A DNA stretch of 24,868 nt from JBAPUB01 sp049282455 (GTDB lineage Bacteria > Actinomycetota > Actinomycetes > JAHEKZ01). Of this stretch, positions 1 to 8,159 are shown piece after piece. Made by a program: the position numbers and the translations under genes. Location: assembly GCA_049282455.1 (NCBI GenBank), contig JBAPUB010000151.1, forward strand, positions 1 through 24,868, read 5' to 3'. Within the stretch, counting starts at the first letter, position 1. Each line of letters opens with the position of its first letter. Under the pieces are notes generated by a model. That model had not been told where the DNA came from. It made no database searches and worked only from the letters and a program-made list of their open reading frames with translations.

Positions 1-292
1 CGTAGGGGGACTGGGCGACGTTGCGTGCTGCGCGGCGCTGCCAGTCCACCCCTCGGTGGTGGGCGATGGTGAACAGCCAGGACCGGAACGCCGCACCGTC
101 GCCGTTGAAGGTTCCCATCCCCTGGAACGCGGCAAGGAAGACCTCGCTCGTGACGTCGTCGGCGTCGCCGACCCCGCGCCCCCTCAGGTACCCGGAGACG
201 CGCGGCGAGAGCTCCTGCCACAGTCGCTCGAAGGCCCAGTGGCCACCGGCGCGCGCGGCATCTACGAGCGCGTCTAAACGGTCGGCGTCCAT
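1..292 (-). CDS. ECF-type RNA polymerase sigma factor, N-terminal part (gene runs off the left edge)
   Basis: Translating the minus strand from the ATG at 292 gives 97 residues that run off the left edge of the window. The sequence begins MDADRLDALVDAARAGG, then an AFERLWQELSPRVSGYLRGRG stretch, then DADDVTSEVFLAAFQGM and AFRSWLFTIAHHRGVDWQRR. This is sigma-70 region 2: the core-binding helix (DxxDVxSEVFLxAFQ), the aromatic-rich -10 recognition helix (FRSWLFTIAHHRGVDWQRR), and a short N-terminus typical of ECF (group 4) sigma factors. Such proteins direct RNA polymerase to stress or envelope promoters and often have a co-encoded anti-sigma factor; region 4 and any partner lie outside. A GAAGG sequence shortly before the ATG supports the start. 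The gene is divergent from the miaA operon. Its regulon cannot be told from this fragment. Confidence 0.85.
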   Translation of the reverse strand, partial: MDADRLDALVDAARAGGHWAFERLWQELSPRVSGYLRGRGVGDADDVTSEVFLAAFQGMGTFNGDGAAFRSWLFTIAHHRGVDWQRRAARNVAQSPY

Positions 293-416
293 CGGAACCT
301 TCGAGGCGTGCGTCGGTAGCCGGACGGTCCGACTGAGTCGGTCATCGTCATCTCGGAGCCGAATCTGCAGTGTTCGGGCCCGAGCAGACCGGCGGGCTAC
401 GGACCACGCAGGCGGC

Positions 417-422
417 TAGGTT
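417..422 (+). promoter_or_regulatory. Candidate -10 element (TAGGTT) of a leaderless promoter for the miaA operon
   Basis: TAGGTT fits the actinobacterial -10 pattern TAnnnT and lies 6 bases before the ATG at 429, the spacing expected when transcription begins at the start codon. No convincing Shine-Dalgarno sequence or -35 hexamer is visible. The 136-base gap 293-428 separates the divergent sigma factor gene and holds no other clear signal. Confidence 0.45.
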
Positions 423-428
423 GGCGGG

Positions 429-1136
429 ATGCTCGTTGGTGTCGCCTTCTGCCCCGCTCCACCCTTGCTGGTCCCGGTCGTGGCGTCAGGAGCAGCCTTC
501 GAGCTGGACCCGGTCCGAGCCGCAGCTCTGAAGGCGATCGACGCGGTGCTCGACGCGACGCCCGACCTACTGGTCGTGGTCGGTAAAGGGCCGGCCGGTG
601 AGTTCCGGGCCGGAAGCGTCGGCTCCCTGGCCGGTTTCGGCGTCGATCTTGAGGTGACGCTGGGCGCAGCGGCAGGACGACCGGAGCTGGCGTCGATGCC
701 GCCATCGCTGACCGTCGGGGCGTGGCTGCTGAGCCAGACCGAGAGCGCTGTGCCCGTCGTCGCAGTCAGCGTGGCGGACGACCTGACTCCGCACGCGGCA
801 GCAGAGGTCGGTGAGGCGCTGGGTCGGCGTGCCGACCGGGTCGCGCTGCTGGTCCTGGGTGAGAGCAGTGCATGCCTGGATGCCCGAGCCCCTGGAGCGT
901 TCGACCCAACAGCGCCGCGCGCGCACGCCGTACTCCGGGACGCGCTGGCCACGGTCGATGTCGTCGCACTGCTGGCCCTCGACCGTGCCGAAGCCGCGCG
1001 GCTCATGGTCTCCGGCCGCGTGCCGTGGCAGGTGGCAGCCGGCGGGGCACGCCAGGTCTCGATGGTTGGTGACCTTCTGCTCGACGACGCACCGTACGGC
1101 GTGGGCTACCTCGTGGCGTCCTGGAGCACGACGTGA
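429..1136 (+). CDS. Class III extradiol dioxygenase-like protein of unknown function (Rv2728c-type)
   Basis: This 235-residue alanine-rich protein occupies the place just before miaA that in many actinomycetes is held by a conserved protein related to the class III extradiol ring-cleavage dioxygenase (LigB) fold. It opens LVGVAFCPAPPLLVP, the usual start of that family, and has alternating hydrophobic strands (LLVVVGKG near residue 50, VALLVLGES near 140) consistent with an alpha/beta fold. I see no signal peptide or membrane segment. The family's catalytic role is not established and I did not identify a full metal-binding set, so enzymatic activity is unproven. The stop overlaps the miaA start in GTGA, implying translational coupling. 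The start is chosen because the ATG follows a TAGGTT -10 by 6 bases. Family assignment rests on N-terminal motif and synteny. Confidence 0.75.
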   Translation: MLVGVAFCPAPPLLVPVVASGAAFELDPVRAAALKAIDAVLDATPDLLVVVGKGPAGEFRAGSVGSLAGFGVDLEVTLGAAAGRPELASMPPSLTVGAWLLSQTESAVPVVAVSVADDLTPHAAAEVGEALGRRADRVALLVLGESSACLDARAPGAFDPTAPRAHAVLRDALATVDVVALLALDRAEAARLMVSGRVPWQVAAGGARQVSMVGDLLLDDAPYGVGYLVASWSTT

Positions 1137-2095
1137 GTAGGGGACTCCTGCTTGCTGTCGTCGGCCCCACGGCTTCAGGCAAGTCCGACCTCGCGGTCGC
1201 GCTGGCGACCCAGCTCGGTGCCGAGGTGGTCAACGCCGACTCGATGCAGCTCTACCGCGGCATGGACATCGGGACGGCCAAGCTCAGCGTCGAGCAACGT
1301 CGCGGGGTCCCGCACCACCTGCTCGACGTGTGGCCGGTGACCCGGACCGCAACGGTGGCGGAGTACCAGGACCTGGCCGTGCAGGTCGTCGAGGAGGTCG
1401 TTGGCCGCGACGTCCTGCCGGTCCTGGTCGGAGGGTCCGGCTTGTACGTGCACGCAGTGACCGACCGATGGAAGTTCCCCGGTACCGACCAGGACGTTCG
1501 AGCCGAGCTCGAGGAGGAGCTCGCGCGGGTGGGTGCCCCGGCGATGCACGAACGACTGACCCGGCTCGACCCCGACGCGGCGGTGAACATCCTGGCGACC
1601 AACGGACGACGCATCGTCCGGGCGCTGGAGGTCGTGCGCATGCAGGGAACGTTCACCTCTCGCCTTCCCTCCCACGGCGCCGCCGCCGATGACCCTGCCA
1701 ATGACTCAGCGGCTCCACCTGGTCTGCCGGTCCGGCTCGTGGGCCTCGACGTGCCACGCGAGGTGTTGGACGTGCGCATCGAGGAACGGGTGTCGCGCAT
1801 GTGGGAGGCGGGTCTTGTCGCCGAAGTCGAACGGCTGGTCGAGCAGGGACTGCGCGACGGACTCACGGCAAGCCGTGCACTCGGATACGCGCAGGTGCTG
1901 CGCCACCTGGACGGCGAGCTCTCCGAGGACGAGACCCGGCTGCTGACCGTTCGGGCAACGAGGAGGTTCGCCCGAAAGCAGGATTCCTGGTTCCGGCGCG
2001 ACCCGAGGATCACCTGGCTCCCGTACGACTCCCCGACCCTGCTGGCCGACACCAGGTCGGTCCTCGAGGCGGCGTCGGCGCCTAGGCTGTCCTGA
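1133..2095 (+). CDS. miaA: tRNA dimethylallyltransferase (tRNA A37 isopentenyltransferase)
   Basis: MiaA transfers the dimethylallyl group of DMAPP to N6 of adenosine 37 in tRNAs reading UNN codons; MiaB then methylthiolates it. The 320-residue product has the P-loop GPTASGKS at residues 11-18, the family signature NADSMQLYRGMDIGTAK at 34-50, the LVGGSGLYVHAV segment near 98-110, and the C-terminal ASRALGYAQVL and RRFARKQDSWFRRD blocks, so it looks full length. Translation starts at GTG 1133, overlapping the previous stop by 4 bases, with GGAG six bases upstream. A short low-complexity insert around residues 185-197 (AAADDPANDSAAPP) is a plausible surface loop. dapF follows after one base, and the order matches the conserved actinobacterial miaA-dapF-hflX cluster. 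Identification is secure. Confidence 0.97.
   Translation: MSRGLLLAVVGPTASGKSDLAVALATQLGAEVVNADSMQLYRGMDIGTAKLSVEQRRGVPHHLLDVWPVTRTATVAEYQDLAVQVVEEVVGRDVLPVLVGGSGLYVHAVTDRWKFPGTDQDVRAELEEELARVGAPAMHERLTRLDPDAAVNILATNGRRIVRALEVVRMQGTFTSRLPSHGAAADDPANDSAAPPGLPVRLVGLDVPREVLDVRIEERVSRMWEAGLVAEVERLVEQGLRDGLTASRALGYAQVLRHLDGELSEDETRLLTVRATRRFARKQDSWFRRDPRITWLPYDSPTLLADTRSVLEAASAPRLS
2083..2088 (+). promoter_or_regulatory. Candidate internal -10 element (TAGGCT) for dapF, inside the end of miaA
   Basis: TAGGCT matches TAnnnT and ends 8 bases before the dapF ATG at 2097. The gene lacks a strong Shine-Dalgarno sequence, so a second, leaderless transcript for dapF-hflX beginning near 2095-2097 is possible. 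It lies in miaA coding sequence and could be chance. Confidence 0.3.
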
Positions 2096-2096
2096 C

Positions 2097-2972
2097 ATGG
2101 CCACCGACGGCGTGCCGTTCGTCAAGGGACACGGCACCGAGAACGACTTCGTGCTCCTTCCGGACGCCGACGCGACGCTCGACCTCACCGACCGGCGGGC
2201 TGCTGCACTGTGCGACCGACGGGCTGGGGTGGGAGCCGACGGGGTGCTTCGCGTCGTACCGACGGCCAGTCAGCCCGAGGTGGTCGACCAGGCAGCCGTG
2301 GCCGAGTGGTTCATGGACCATCGCAACGCCGACGGAAGCACGGCAGAGATGTGCGGCAACGGTGTGCGGGTCTTCGTCCGGTACCTGCTCGGCGAGGGAC
2401 TGGCCAGCGGCTCGACGGTGACCGTCGCGACCCGAGGGGGACCACGGGAGGTCAGCGTCGACGAGACACTCGACGCCCGACCCGGCGACCTCGCGGTCGA
2501 CATGGGAGCGGCGAGCGCGACGTCGGTGTCAGGACCGGTGCACGTGCAGGTCGACCGTGTCACCTGGCTGGCGACAGGTGTGCTCGTGCCGAACCCGCAC
2601 GCGGTCGTGTTCGTCGACCGGCTGAGCTTCGTGGGTGACTTGACGAACGCCCCCCGCGTGACGCCGGCCAAGGTCTTCCCCGACGGCGTCAACGTCGAGT
2701 TCGTCGCAGACGTCGGTCCAGCCCACGTTGCGATGCGTGTGCACGAGCGCGGCGTCGGTGAGACGCGTTCGTGCGGGACAGGTGCATGCGCCGTCGCGTG
2801 GGCCGCGCGTCGTCGCCCCGGTGCCGACGCACCATCGACGTGGACCGTCGACGTACCCGGAGGGCGACTTCGGGTCACCGAGCGAGACGACGGGCACCTG
2901 GTGCTCTCCGGCCCGGCGACGCTCGTGGCGAGCGGTCAGATCCATCGCACCTGGTGGGAGGAGAACCGATGA
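2097..2972 (+). CDS. dapF: Diaminopimelate epimerase
   Basis: DapF converts LL- to meso-diaminopimelate, the last step before lysine and the precursor of the peptidoglycan cross-linking residue. The 291-residue protein shows both halves of the pseudo-symmetric PLP-independent racemase: GHGTENDFV at residues 11-19 with the substrate-binding Asn16, the first catalytic cysteine Cys86 in MCGNGVRVF, and the second, Cys226, in ETRSCGTGACAVAWAA. Length is normal. The ATG at 2097 lies one base after the miaA stop, and the dapF stop overlaps the next gene's ATG (ATGA, 2969-2972), so the cluster appears translationally coupled. Identification is secure. Confidence 0.97.
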   Translation: MATDGVPFVKGHGTENDFVLLPDADATLDLTDRRAAALCDRRAGVGADGVLRVVPTASQPEVVDQAAVAEWFMDHRNADGSTAEMCGNGVRVFVRYLLGEGLASGSTVTVATRGGPREVSVDETLDARPGDLAVDMGAASATSVSGPVHVQVDRVTWLATGVLVPNPHAVVFVDRLSFVGDLTNAPRVTPAKVFPDGVNVEFVADVGPAHVAMRVHERGVGETRSCGTGACAVAWAARRRPGADAPSTWTVDVPGGRLRVTERDDGHLVLSGPATLVASGQIHRTWWEENR

Positions 2973-3781
2973 CCCTGTCGCGCGACGAGGTGCGCACCGC
3001 CGCGGCCTCGGCCCGCGCCACGGCGGTTGCGGCCAAGGCGCCGATCGGCGACCTGGGAGGCAACTGGATGACCGGGCCGGACGAGGAGCGGGCCACCAAG
3101 GACGCCGGCCTGGTCGGATGGCAGCTGTACTTCCTGGGCCGTCACGGTGTTCTCGGTGACGTCGACCCGGACGTCGTCACGTCGGCTGCGTACTTCTTCC
3201 CGGCCGACGTCGTGCGGTCGCAGTGGCAGGCCGCCCGGGCGGTCCTGTCCCCGGACGCCGCGATGCGGCGCTACCTCGCCATCTGCCACGCCTGGGGCGA
3301 GCGGCATCTGACGGGCTTCGCCGGTGCGGACCGGCTGTCCGACCTTGCCCAACAGGTCGCCGACGGCGCTGACGTTGCGGGACTCCCCCTTTTCGCAGGG
3401 TGGCGGGCCGTCGCCGTCCCGGGAACGACTCCGGCGCGGTGCGCCCACCTCATGCACGTCCTTCGCGAGCATCGCGGGGCCTGTCACGGGGTGGCTGTCG
3501 TCGCATCCGGCCTGTCGCCACTCATGGCGGTCCTGGCCAACCAGCGAGGTGAGGACAACGCCGTGGAGTACGGGTGGCAGCCGCCGTTCCCTTCCGTGAC
3601 GGCGCAGGACCGACAGCTGCGCGAGCGGGTCGAGGTGCTCACCGATGACCTGGTGGCTCCTGCCTACGAGTCAGTGGACCGTCGTGAGCGTGGCCTGCTC
3701 CTGGAGCTGCTCGCCGCCGCCCACGCCCACGCCTTTCCCGGGGGCCGGGTCCCTCACGGCGGCGGGGGACAGGCGGTCTGA
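2969..3781 (+). CDS. SCO6745-family protein of unknown function
   Basis: This 270-residue cytoplasmic protein starts at the ATG that overlaps the dapF stop (ATGA). Upstream in-frame codons are open but lie inside dapF. Features resembling the actinobacterial SCO6745-like family are a VGWQLYFLGRHGVLGDVDPD block (residues 49-68), AAYFFPADVV (73-82), and near the middle HLMHVLREHRGACHGVAVVA (160-179), matching the LREHRGxxH motif I associate with that family. No signal peptide, membrane helix or nucleotide-binding motif is visible. The family is sometimes described as helix-turn-helix-like, but its function is not established. Its place between dapF and hflX suggests co-transcription with housekeeping genes. 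It lacks an obvious counterpart in the mycobacterial version of this cluster as I remember it. Family call is moderate, reality of the gene is high. Confidence 0.75.
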   Translation: MTLSRDEVRTAAASARATAVAAKAPIGDLGGNWMTGPDEERATKDAGLVGWQLYFLGRHGVLGDVDPDVVTSAAYFFPADVVRSQWQAARAVLSPDAAMRRYLAICHAWGERHLTGFAGADRLSDLAQQVADGADVAGLPLFAGWRAVAVPGTTPARCAHLMHVLREHRGACHGVAVVASGLSPLMAVLANQRGEDNAVEYGWQPPFPSVTAQDRQLRERVEVLTDDLVAPAYESVDRRERGLLLELLAAAHAHAFPGGRVPHGGGGQAV

Positions 3782-3818
3782 CGAATCCGGGTTGCGCGGG
3801 CATGCGACCCTGGATGTG

Positions 3819-5279
3819 ATGACCGAGTTCACGACCGAGCACGAGCTGGTGCCGGCACAGGCACCGACCCCTCCTTCGTCTCGTGGGGTCTGGACGGCGC
3901 AGACCCCCGGCAGCCAGGACCTCTCCGACCGGTCGGCGCTGCGCCGCGTCGCAGGACTGTCCACCGAGCTCCAAGACGTCACCGAGGTCGAGTACCGCCA
4001 GGTCCGCCTCGAACGGGTCGTCCTCGTCGGGGTCTGGACCGAGGGCACCAGCGTCGACGCCGACAACTCCCTGCGCGAGCTCGCGGCCCTCGCCGAGACC
4101 GCTGGGTCGCGCGTGCTCGAAGGCATCGTCCAGCGTCGCGACAAGCCCGACCCGGCGACGTACATCGGGTCGGGAAAGGCACGTGAGCTGCGCGACATCG
4201 TCGTCAGGTCAGGCGCCGACACCGTGATCTGTGATGGGGAGCTCACACCGGGCCAGCTTCGCCAGCTTGAAGACGTCGTCAAGGTCAAGGTCGTCGACCG
4301 GACGTGGCTGATCCTCGACATCTTCGCCCAGCACGCCAAGAGCAGAGAGGGCAAGGCGCAGGTCTCCCTGGCTCAGATGCAGTACCTGCTGCCGCGGCTG
4401 CGCGGCTGGGGCGAGTCGCTGTCGCGACAGGCCGGAGGTCGTGCCGGTGGTGCCACCGGAGGGGTCGGGACCCGCGGGCCCGGCGAGACGAAGATCGAGA
4501 CCGACCGTCGGCGGATCCGGGCACAGGTCGCGAAGCTTCGGCGCGAGATCGCGCACATGGTCACCGCGCGTGAGACCCAGCGCAAGGACCGCCGTCGGCA
4601 CCAGGTGCCGGCTGTGGCGATCGCCGGGTACACCAACGCCGGGAAGTCCAGCCTCCTGAACCGGATGACCGGTGCGGGGGTCCTGGTGGAGGACGCTCTC
4701 TTTGCGACCCTCGACCCGACAGTCCGTCACGCCAAGACGGCCGACGGTCGCGTCTACACCCTCGCCGACACCGTCGGCTTCGTGCGACACCTGCCACACC
4801 AGCTCGTCGAGGCGTTCCGGTCAACCCTGGAGGAGGTGTCCGACGCAGACCTCGTGGTGCACGTCGTCGACGCCTCCGACGCAGACCCCGAAGGCCAGAT
4901 CGCGGCCGTGCGTGAGGTGCTCGTGGAGATTGGCGCGGGGGCCGTCCCCGAGCTCGTCGTGCTCAACAAGTGCGACATCGCCGACGATCTCGTCGTCACC
5001 CGGCTGCAGCGCCGCGAGCCGGGTGCCCTCGCGGTGTCCGCCCGCACCGGCAAAGGGTTTGCAGCGCTGACCCAAGCTGTCGAGCAGGCGCTTCCGGTAC
5101 CGGCGGTCGAGGTTGACGTCGTGGTTCCCTACACCCGTGGTGACCTCGTGGCCCGCGTGCACCAGGAGGGTCACCTGCTTTCCGAGGAGCATCTGGCAGA
5201 AGGCACCCGGCTCGTGGCGCGCGTCGAGCCGGGCCTGGCCGCCAGCCTGACGCAAGCCGAGTCGGTCACACGCCCATGA
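3819..5279 (+). CDS. hflX: GTPase HflX (ribosome-associated GTP-binding protein)
   Basis: HflX binds the 50S subunit and splits or rescues stalled ribosomes under stress. The 486-residue product has the N-terminal HflX domain (RVVLVGVWTEG, then GSGKARELRDIV), the glycine-rich linker GGRAGGATGGVGTRGPGETKIE followed by a charged helical stretch, and a G domain: G1 GYTNAGKS at residues 270-277, G3 DTVGF at 317-321 and G4 NKCD at 383-386. The reading frame is open further upstream to 3645, but that region overlaps the preceding gene and looks non-homologous, so ATG 3819 is chosen (GTG 3816 is an alternative). Its last 14 bases overlap the convergent transporter lipoprotein gene and no terminator lies between them. 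Residues 1-45 are a variable acidic tail common in actinobacterial HflX. Confidence 0.95.
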   Translation: MTEFTTEHELVPAQAPTPPSSRGVWTAQTPGSQDLSDRSALRRVAGLSTELQDVTEVEYRQVRLERVVLVGVWTEGTSVDADNSLRELAALAETAGSRVLEGIVQRRDKPDPATYIGSGKARELRDIVVRSGADTVICDGELTPGQLRQLEDVVKVKVVDRTWLILDIFAQHAKSREGKAQVSLAQMQYLLPRLRGWGESLSRQAGGRAGGATGGVGTRGPGETKIETDRRRIRAQVAKLRREIAHMVTARETQRKDRRRHQVPAVAIAGYTNAGKSSLLNRMTGAGVLVEDALFATLDPTVRHAKTADGRVYTLADTVGFVRHLPHQLVEAFRSTLEEVSDADLVVHVVDASDADPEGQIAAVREVLVEIGAGAVPELVVLNKCDIADDLVVTRLQRREPGALAVSARTGKGFAALTQAVEQALPVPAVEVDVVVPYTRGDLVARVHQEGHLLSEEHLAEGTRLVARVEPGLAASLTQAESVTRP

Positions 5280-6444
5280 CTGCGGCCCACTGCTCGGAGT
5301 AGGCGGCGTCCTGGTTCGCGTCGAGGGCCATGAAGATCCGGCCCCCGGCGAGGTCCTCCTCTGTGGGGAAGATCAGCGGGCTCTTCGCGAGCTTGGGGTC
5401 GATGCTCTTCATGGCGTCCTTCGCCCCGACGACCGGGCTGATGAAGTTCACCCACGCCGCGACCTGTGCGGCCACCTTCGGGTCGTAGTAGTAGTTCATC
5501 CAGGCCTCGGCGTTGCTCTTGTGGGTGGCGCCCACCGGAATGAGCATGTTGTCCGACCACAGCACGACGCCCGCGTCGGGAATCACCAGACGCAGCTCCG
5601 GATTGTCGAGCTGCAGCTGGAACACGTCGCCTGAGTACGACATTGAAGCTGCGAGGTCGCCTCGCGCAAGGTCCCGCCCGTAGTTGGCGTCGGCGAAGTA
5701 GCGGATCTGCCCGCTGTCGACGGCGTCCTGGACTACTGCCAGGGCCTGGTTGAACTGGTCATCGGTGAATTCCGAGGGGTCGAAGCCCAGATCCAGCATG
5801 ACCAGTCCGAGGGTGTCGCGCATCTCGGTGAACAGTGCGACGCGTCCTTTGAGGTCGGGTCGGGTCAGCAGCTCGTGAATCGACGTGACGGGTGAGTCGA
5901 CGACGTCGTTGTTGTAGGCGATCGCGGTGAACCCTGACTGCCACGGCATGGAGTAGCGACGCTCGGGGTCGAAGGACGGGCTCTTCAAGGCCGGAAGCAG
6001 GTTTGCCTTGTTGGGGATCTTCGCATCGTCGAGCTCTTGGACCCAGCCGAGGCGCACGAGGCGTGCGGCCATCCAGTCGGTCATCACGATGATGTCGCGT
6101 CCGACCCCGGAACCGGCGGACAGCTGCGGGCGGAGCTTCGCGAAGAACTCGGCGTTGTCGTTGATCTCCTCGTTGTACTCGACGGTGATCCCGGTCTTCT
6201 TGGTGAAGGCGTCGATGCTCGGATGACGGTCGCCGGAGCTGTCGATGTACAGCGTCCAGTTGGCCACTACGAGCTTCTTCTCCTGGGCCGACAGGTCGGC
6301 GACCTGGCTCGCCGCGGAGCCCTTCGCGGTTCCCGAGCCGCAGGCGCTCAGCAAAGGCATGGCAGCTGCGCCTGCGCCGAGGACGGCGGCGCCGCTCAGC
6401 AGCTGGCGCCGCCCGATGGTGGTCCGGGCATCGTCGGGGCTCAT
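5266..6444 (-). CDS. Tat-exported lipoprotein, PotD-type spermidine/putrescine ABC transporter substrate-binding protein
   Basis: This 392-residue protein resembles periplasmic polyamine-binding proteins of the PotD/PotF type: KKLVVANWTLYID starts the mature fold, followed by FTKKTGITVEYNEEINDN, DIIVMTDWMAARLVRLGWVQELD, and YSMPWQSGFTAIAYN. The N-terminus has a twin-arginine signal (TIGRRQLL with Arg12-Arg13) and a lipobox LSAC with Cys35, so it should be folded, exported by Tat and lipid-anchored. ATG 6444 follows a strong AGGAGG with good spacing; the frame extends upstream through the divergent gene but that part is not protein-like. No permease or ATPase gene accompanies it, which is unusual for a transporter component. 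It is divergent from an amidohydrolase gene and shares its promoter region. The ligand is inferred from family only and could be another cationic amine. Confidence 0.9.
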   Translation of the reverse strand: MSPDDARTTIGRRQLLSGAAVLGAGAAAMPLLSACGSGTAKGSAASQVADLSAQEKKLVVANWTLYIDSSGDRHPSIDAFTKKTGITVEYNEEINDNAEFFAKLRPQLSAGSGVGRDIIVMTDWMAARLVRLGWVQELDDAKIPNKANLLPALKSPSFDPERRYSMPWQSGFTAIAYNNDVVDSPVTSIHELLTRPDLKGRVALFTEMRDTLGLVMLDLGFDPSEFTDDQFNQALAVVQDAVDSGQIRYFADANYGRDLARGDLAASMSYSGDVFQLQLDNPELRLVIPDAGVVLWSDNMLIPVGATHKSNAEAWMNYYYDPKVAAQVAAWVNFISPVVGAKDAMKSIDPKLAKSPLIFPTEEDLAGGRIFMALDANQDAAYSEQWAAVMGV

Positions 6445-6470
6445 GGGTCCTCCTAGGTCTAGTGCAGAGA

Positions 6471-6498
6471 TTGAACACCGTTCTAGAATAGAATTCAA
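6471..6498. promoter_or_regulatory. Divergent promoter with large imperfect palindrome, candidate TetR operator
   Basis: Between the binding-protein gene and the amidohydrolase gene (6445-6527) lies a 28-base sequence with dyad symmetry: outer arms TTGAA (6471-6475) and TTCAA (6494-6498) and a perfect central TTCTAGAA (6481-6488); 20 of 28 positions are symmetric. On the minus strand TTGAAT (6498-6493), a 17-base spacer and TTCAAT (6475-6470) give a -35/-10 pair reading toward the lipoprotein gene. On the plus strand two overlapping TAGAAT hexamers (6484-6489 and 6489-6494) could serve as -10 elements for the amidohydrolase. A repressor bound here would block both genes. The TetR gene downstream at 8156 is the natural candidate, by inference. 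Confidence 0.55.
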
Positions 6499-6527
6499 GA
6501 AGTCTGCCCCCGACGAGAGGAATGGCC

Positions 6528-8159
6528 GTGGACCTGCTGGCACGCAACGGCGCCATCTGGACCGGTGACCCTGACCGACCGTTCGCCGAGTCACTGCTGG
6601 TGCGCGACGGAAGGCTGGCCTGGCTCGGGCCGGACCGTGACGCGCGGCAGCACACCGGCCCGGGCATCGAAGTCGTCGACCTGGGCGGGCGGCGAGTGCT
6701 GCCGGGGTTCGTCGACAGCCACCTGCACGCGCGCCTGGGTTCCGGCTCGCAGGCCGTGCAGCTGGCGGGCGCGAGCTCAATCGACGAGATCCGCAGCCGG
6801 GCGCAGTCGTGGCTGGTCGCCCACCCCGACGCCTCGTGGGTCTATGGAGAAGGGTTCGACCACGCCGCGGTCCCCGGGGACCAGCCGCGGAAGGAGCACC
6901 TCGTCGGAGTCGGAGACGGACGGCCGGTGATGCTGCTCGACTACTCGGTGCACTCGGCCTGGTTGAACCAGACGGCGTTGGACCGGTTCGGGATCACCGC
7001 GTCGACCGCAACAGTGCCGTTCGGCACCGTGGTCCACGACGACGCCACGGGGGGTCCTACGGGATGGATCACGGACTTCGCGACCTCAGGGCTGTCCGCG
7101 GCTGGGGCTCGTGCACTACGGGCGCAGGTGCCCGCATTCTCCGACGATGCCCAGCGACTCCGGGTGACCGATGCGCTGGCCATGGCGGCCCGCTTCGGCA
7201 TCACGACCATGGTGGAGCCGCAGAACTCCTTGGACGACCTCGCCATGTTCGCGGGGATGCGGGACGACGGCGTGCTCTCTTCGCGGGTCGTCGCGGCGCT
7301 GTTCCACCCTCCAGCCACGCCCGACGACGAAGCCGACGCGCTGTGGGACGCATTCGACGACGCAAGACGCACCTTCTCCGACGACTGGCTGCGTGCGGGA
7401 CCGGTGAAGCTGTACATCGACGACATCGTCGAGGCGCACACCGCGTCGATGCTCGACCCGTACGCCACCGATCGCACCACAAGGGGGCGTAGCTACTGGG
7501 AGCCGGAGTCTTTCGGTCACCTGGTCTCGCGACTGGATGCGCGAGGCTTCCAGTGCCTGGTCCACGCCACCGGAGACCGTGGCGCCCGCATCGTGCTGGA
7601 CGCGTTCGAGCATGCGCGGCGCACCAACGGCCCACGGGACTCCCGACACCAGATCGTCCACGCCGAGCTCGTGCATCCTCTGGACCAGCCACGGTTCGCC
7701 GAGCTGGGTGTCGTGGCCTGCATGCAGCCCCGGCACGCGACGTGGGACATCTGTGCCGAGTGGGCTGAGGACGTCGGTGAGGAACGTTGGGGGTATGCCT
7801 TCCCGCTGCGCGACCTGGTGGACCGCGGCGCGACCACCGCCTTGTCCAGCGACTGGAACGTCGCCGAGATGGACCCGCTGCTCGGCCTCTATGCCGCGAC
7901 AACCCGGTCGTCGCTCGACGGTCGCCATCCGTGGACGACGCATCAACGCGTCGACCTGGACTGCGCGCTGCGCGGCTACACCTCCCGCGGAGCATGGGCC
8001 AACTTCGCCGACGAGAGCCGCGGCACACTCACCGTGGGCCGCTACGGTGATTTCGTGGCCCTCTCCGACGACATCGTGGACGCCCCTCCCGAGCAGCTGC
8101 TCGAGACCGCGGTCGACCTGACCGTGGTCGGCGGTCGCGTCGTCCATCGGGTGCTGTGA
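6528..8159 (+). CDS. Metal-dependent amidohydrolase, YtcJ-like amidohydrolase family 3
   Basis: This protein of about 543 residues has the amidohydrolase layout: an N-terminal beta-sandwich segment (LLARNGAIWTGD), then PGFVDSHLHAR with the metal-binding His-X-His near residues 65 and 67, a Lys in GPVKLYIDD near 294, HATGD near 346, VHAE near 378 and SSDWN near 442 with the catalytic Asp. It ends with the usual GTLTVGRYGDFVALSDD and VVGGRVVH return to the beta-sandwich. Family members hydrolyse amide or C-N bonds of diverse small molecules; the substrate is unknown. GAGAGG at 6515-6520 is 7 bases before GTG 6528, while ATG 6522 lies almost on top of it, so GTG 6528 is preferred. The stop overlaps the TetR start (GTGA). 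Adjacency to an amine-binding lipoprotein suggests an imported amine or amide as substrate, by inference. Confidence 0.92.
   Translation: MDLLARNGAIWTGDPDRPFAESLLVRDGRLAWLGPDRDARQHTGPGIEVVDLGGRRVLPGFVDSHLHARLGSGSQAVQLAGASSIDEIRSRAQSWLVAHPDASWVYGEGFDHAAVPGDQPRKEHLVGVGDGRPVMLLDYSVHSAWLNQTALDRFGITASTATVPFGTVVHDDATGGPTGWITDFATSGLSAAGARALRAQVPAFSDDAQRLRVTDALAMAARFGITTMVEPQNSLDDLAMFAGMRDDGVLSSRVVAALFHPPATPDDEADALWDAFDDARRTFSDDWLRAGPVKLYIDDIVEAHTASMLDPYATDRTTRGRSYWEPESFGHLVSRLDARGFQCLVHATGDRGARIVLDAFEHARRTNGPRDSRHQIVHAELVHPLDQPRFAELGVVACMQPRHATWDICAEWAEDVGEERWGYAFPLRDLVDRGATTALSSDWNVAEMDPLLGLYAATTRSSLDGRHPWTTHQRVDLDCALRGYTSRGAWANFADESRGTLTVGRYGDFVALSDDIVDAPPEQLLETAVDLTVVGGRVVHRVL

Noticed and set aside
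21..419. Plus-strand open frames over the first 400 bases
   Set aside because: The minus strand encodes a clear sigma-70 region 2, so the plus frames are shadows.
3645..3818. N-terminal extension of hflX
   Set aside because: It overlaps the preceding gene out of frame, resembles no HflX N-terminus, and a suitable ATG lies at 3819.
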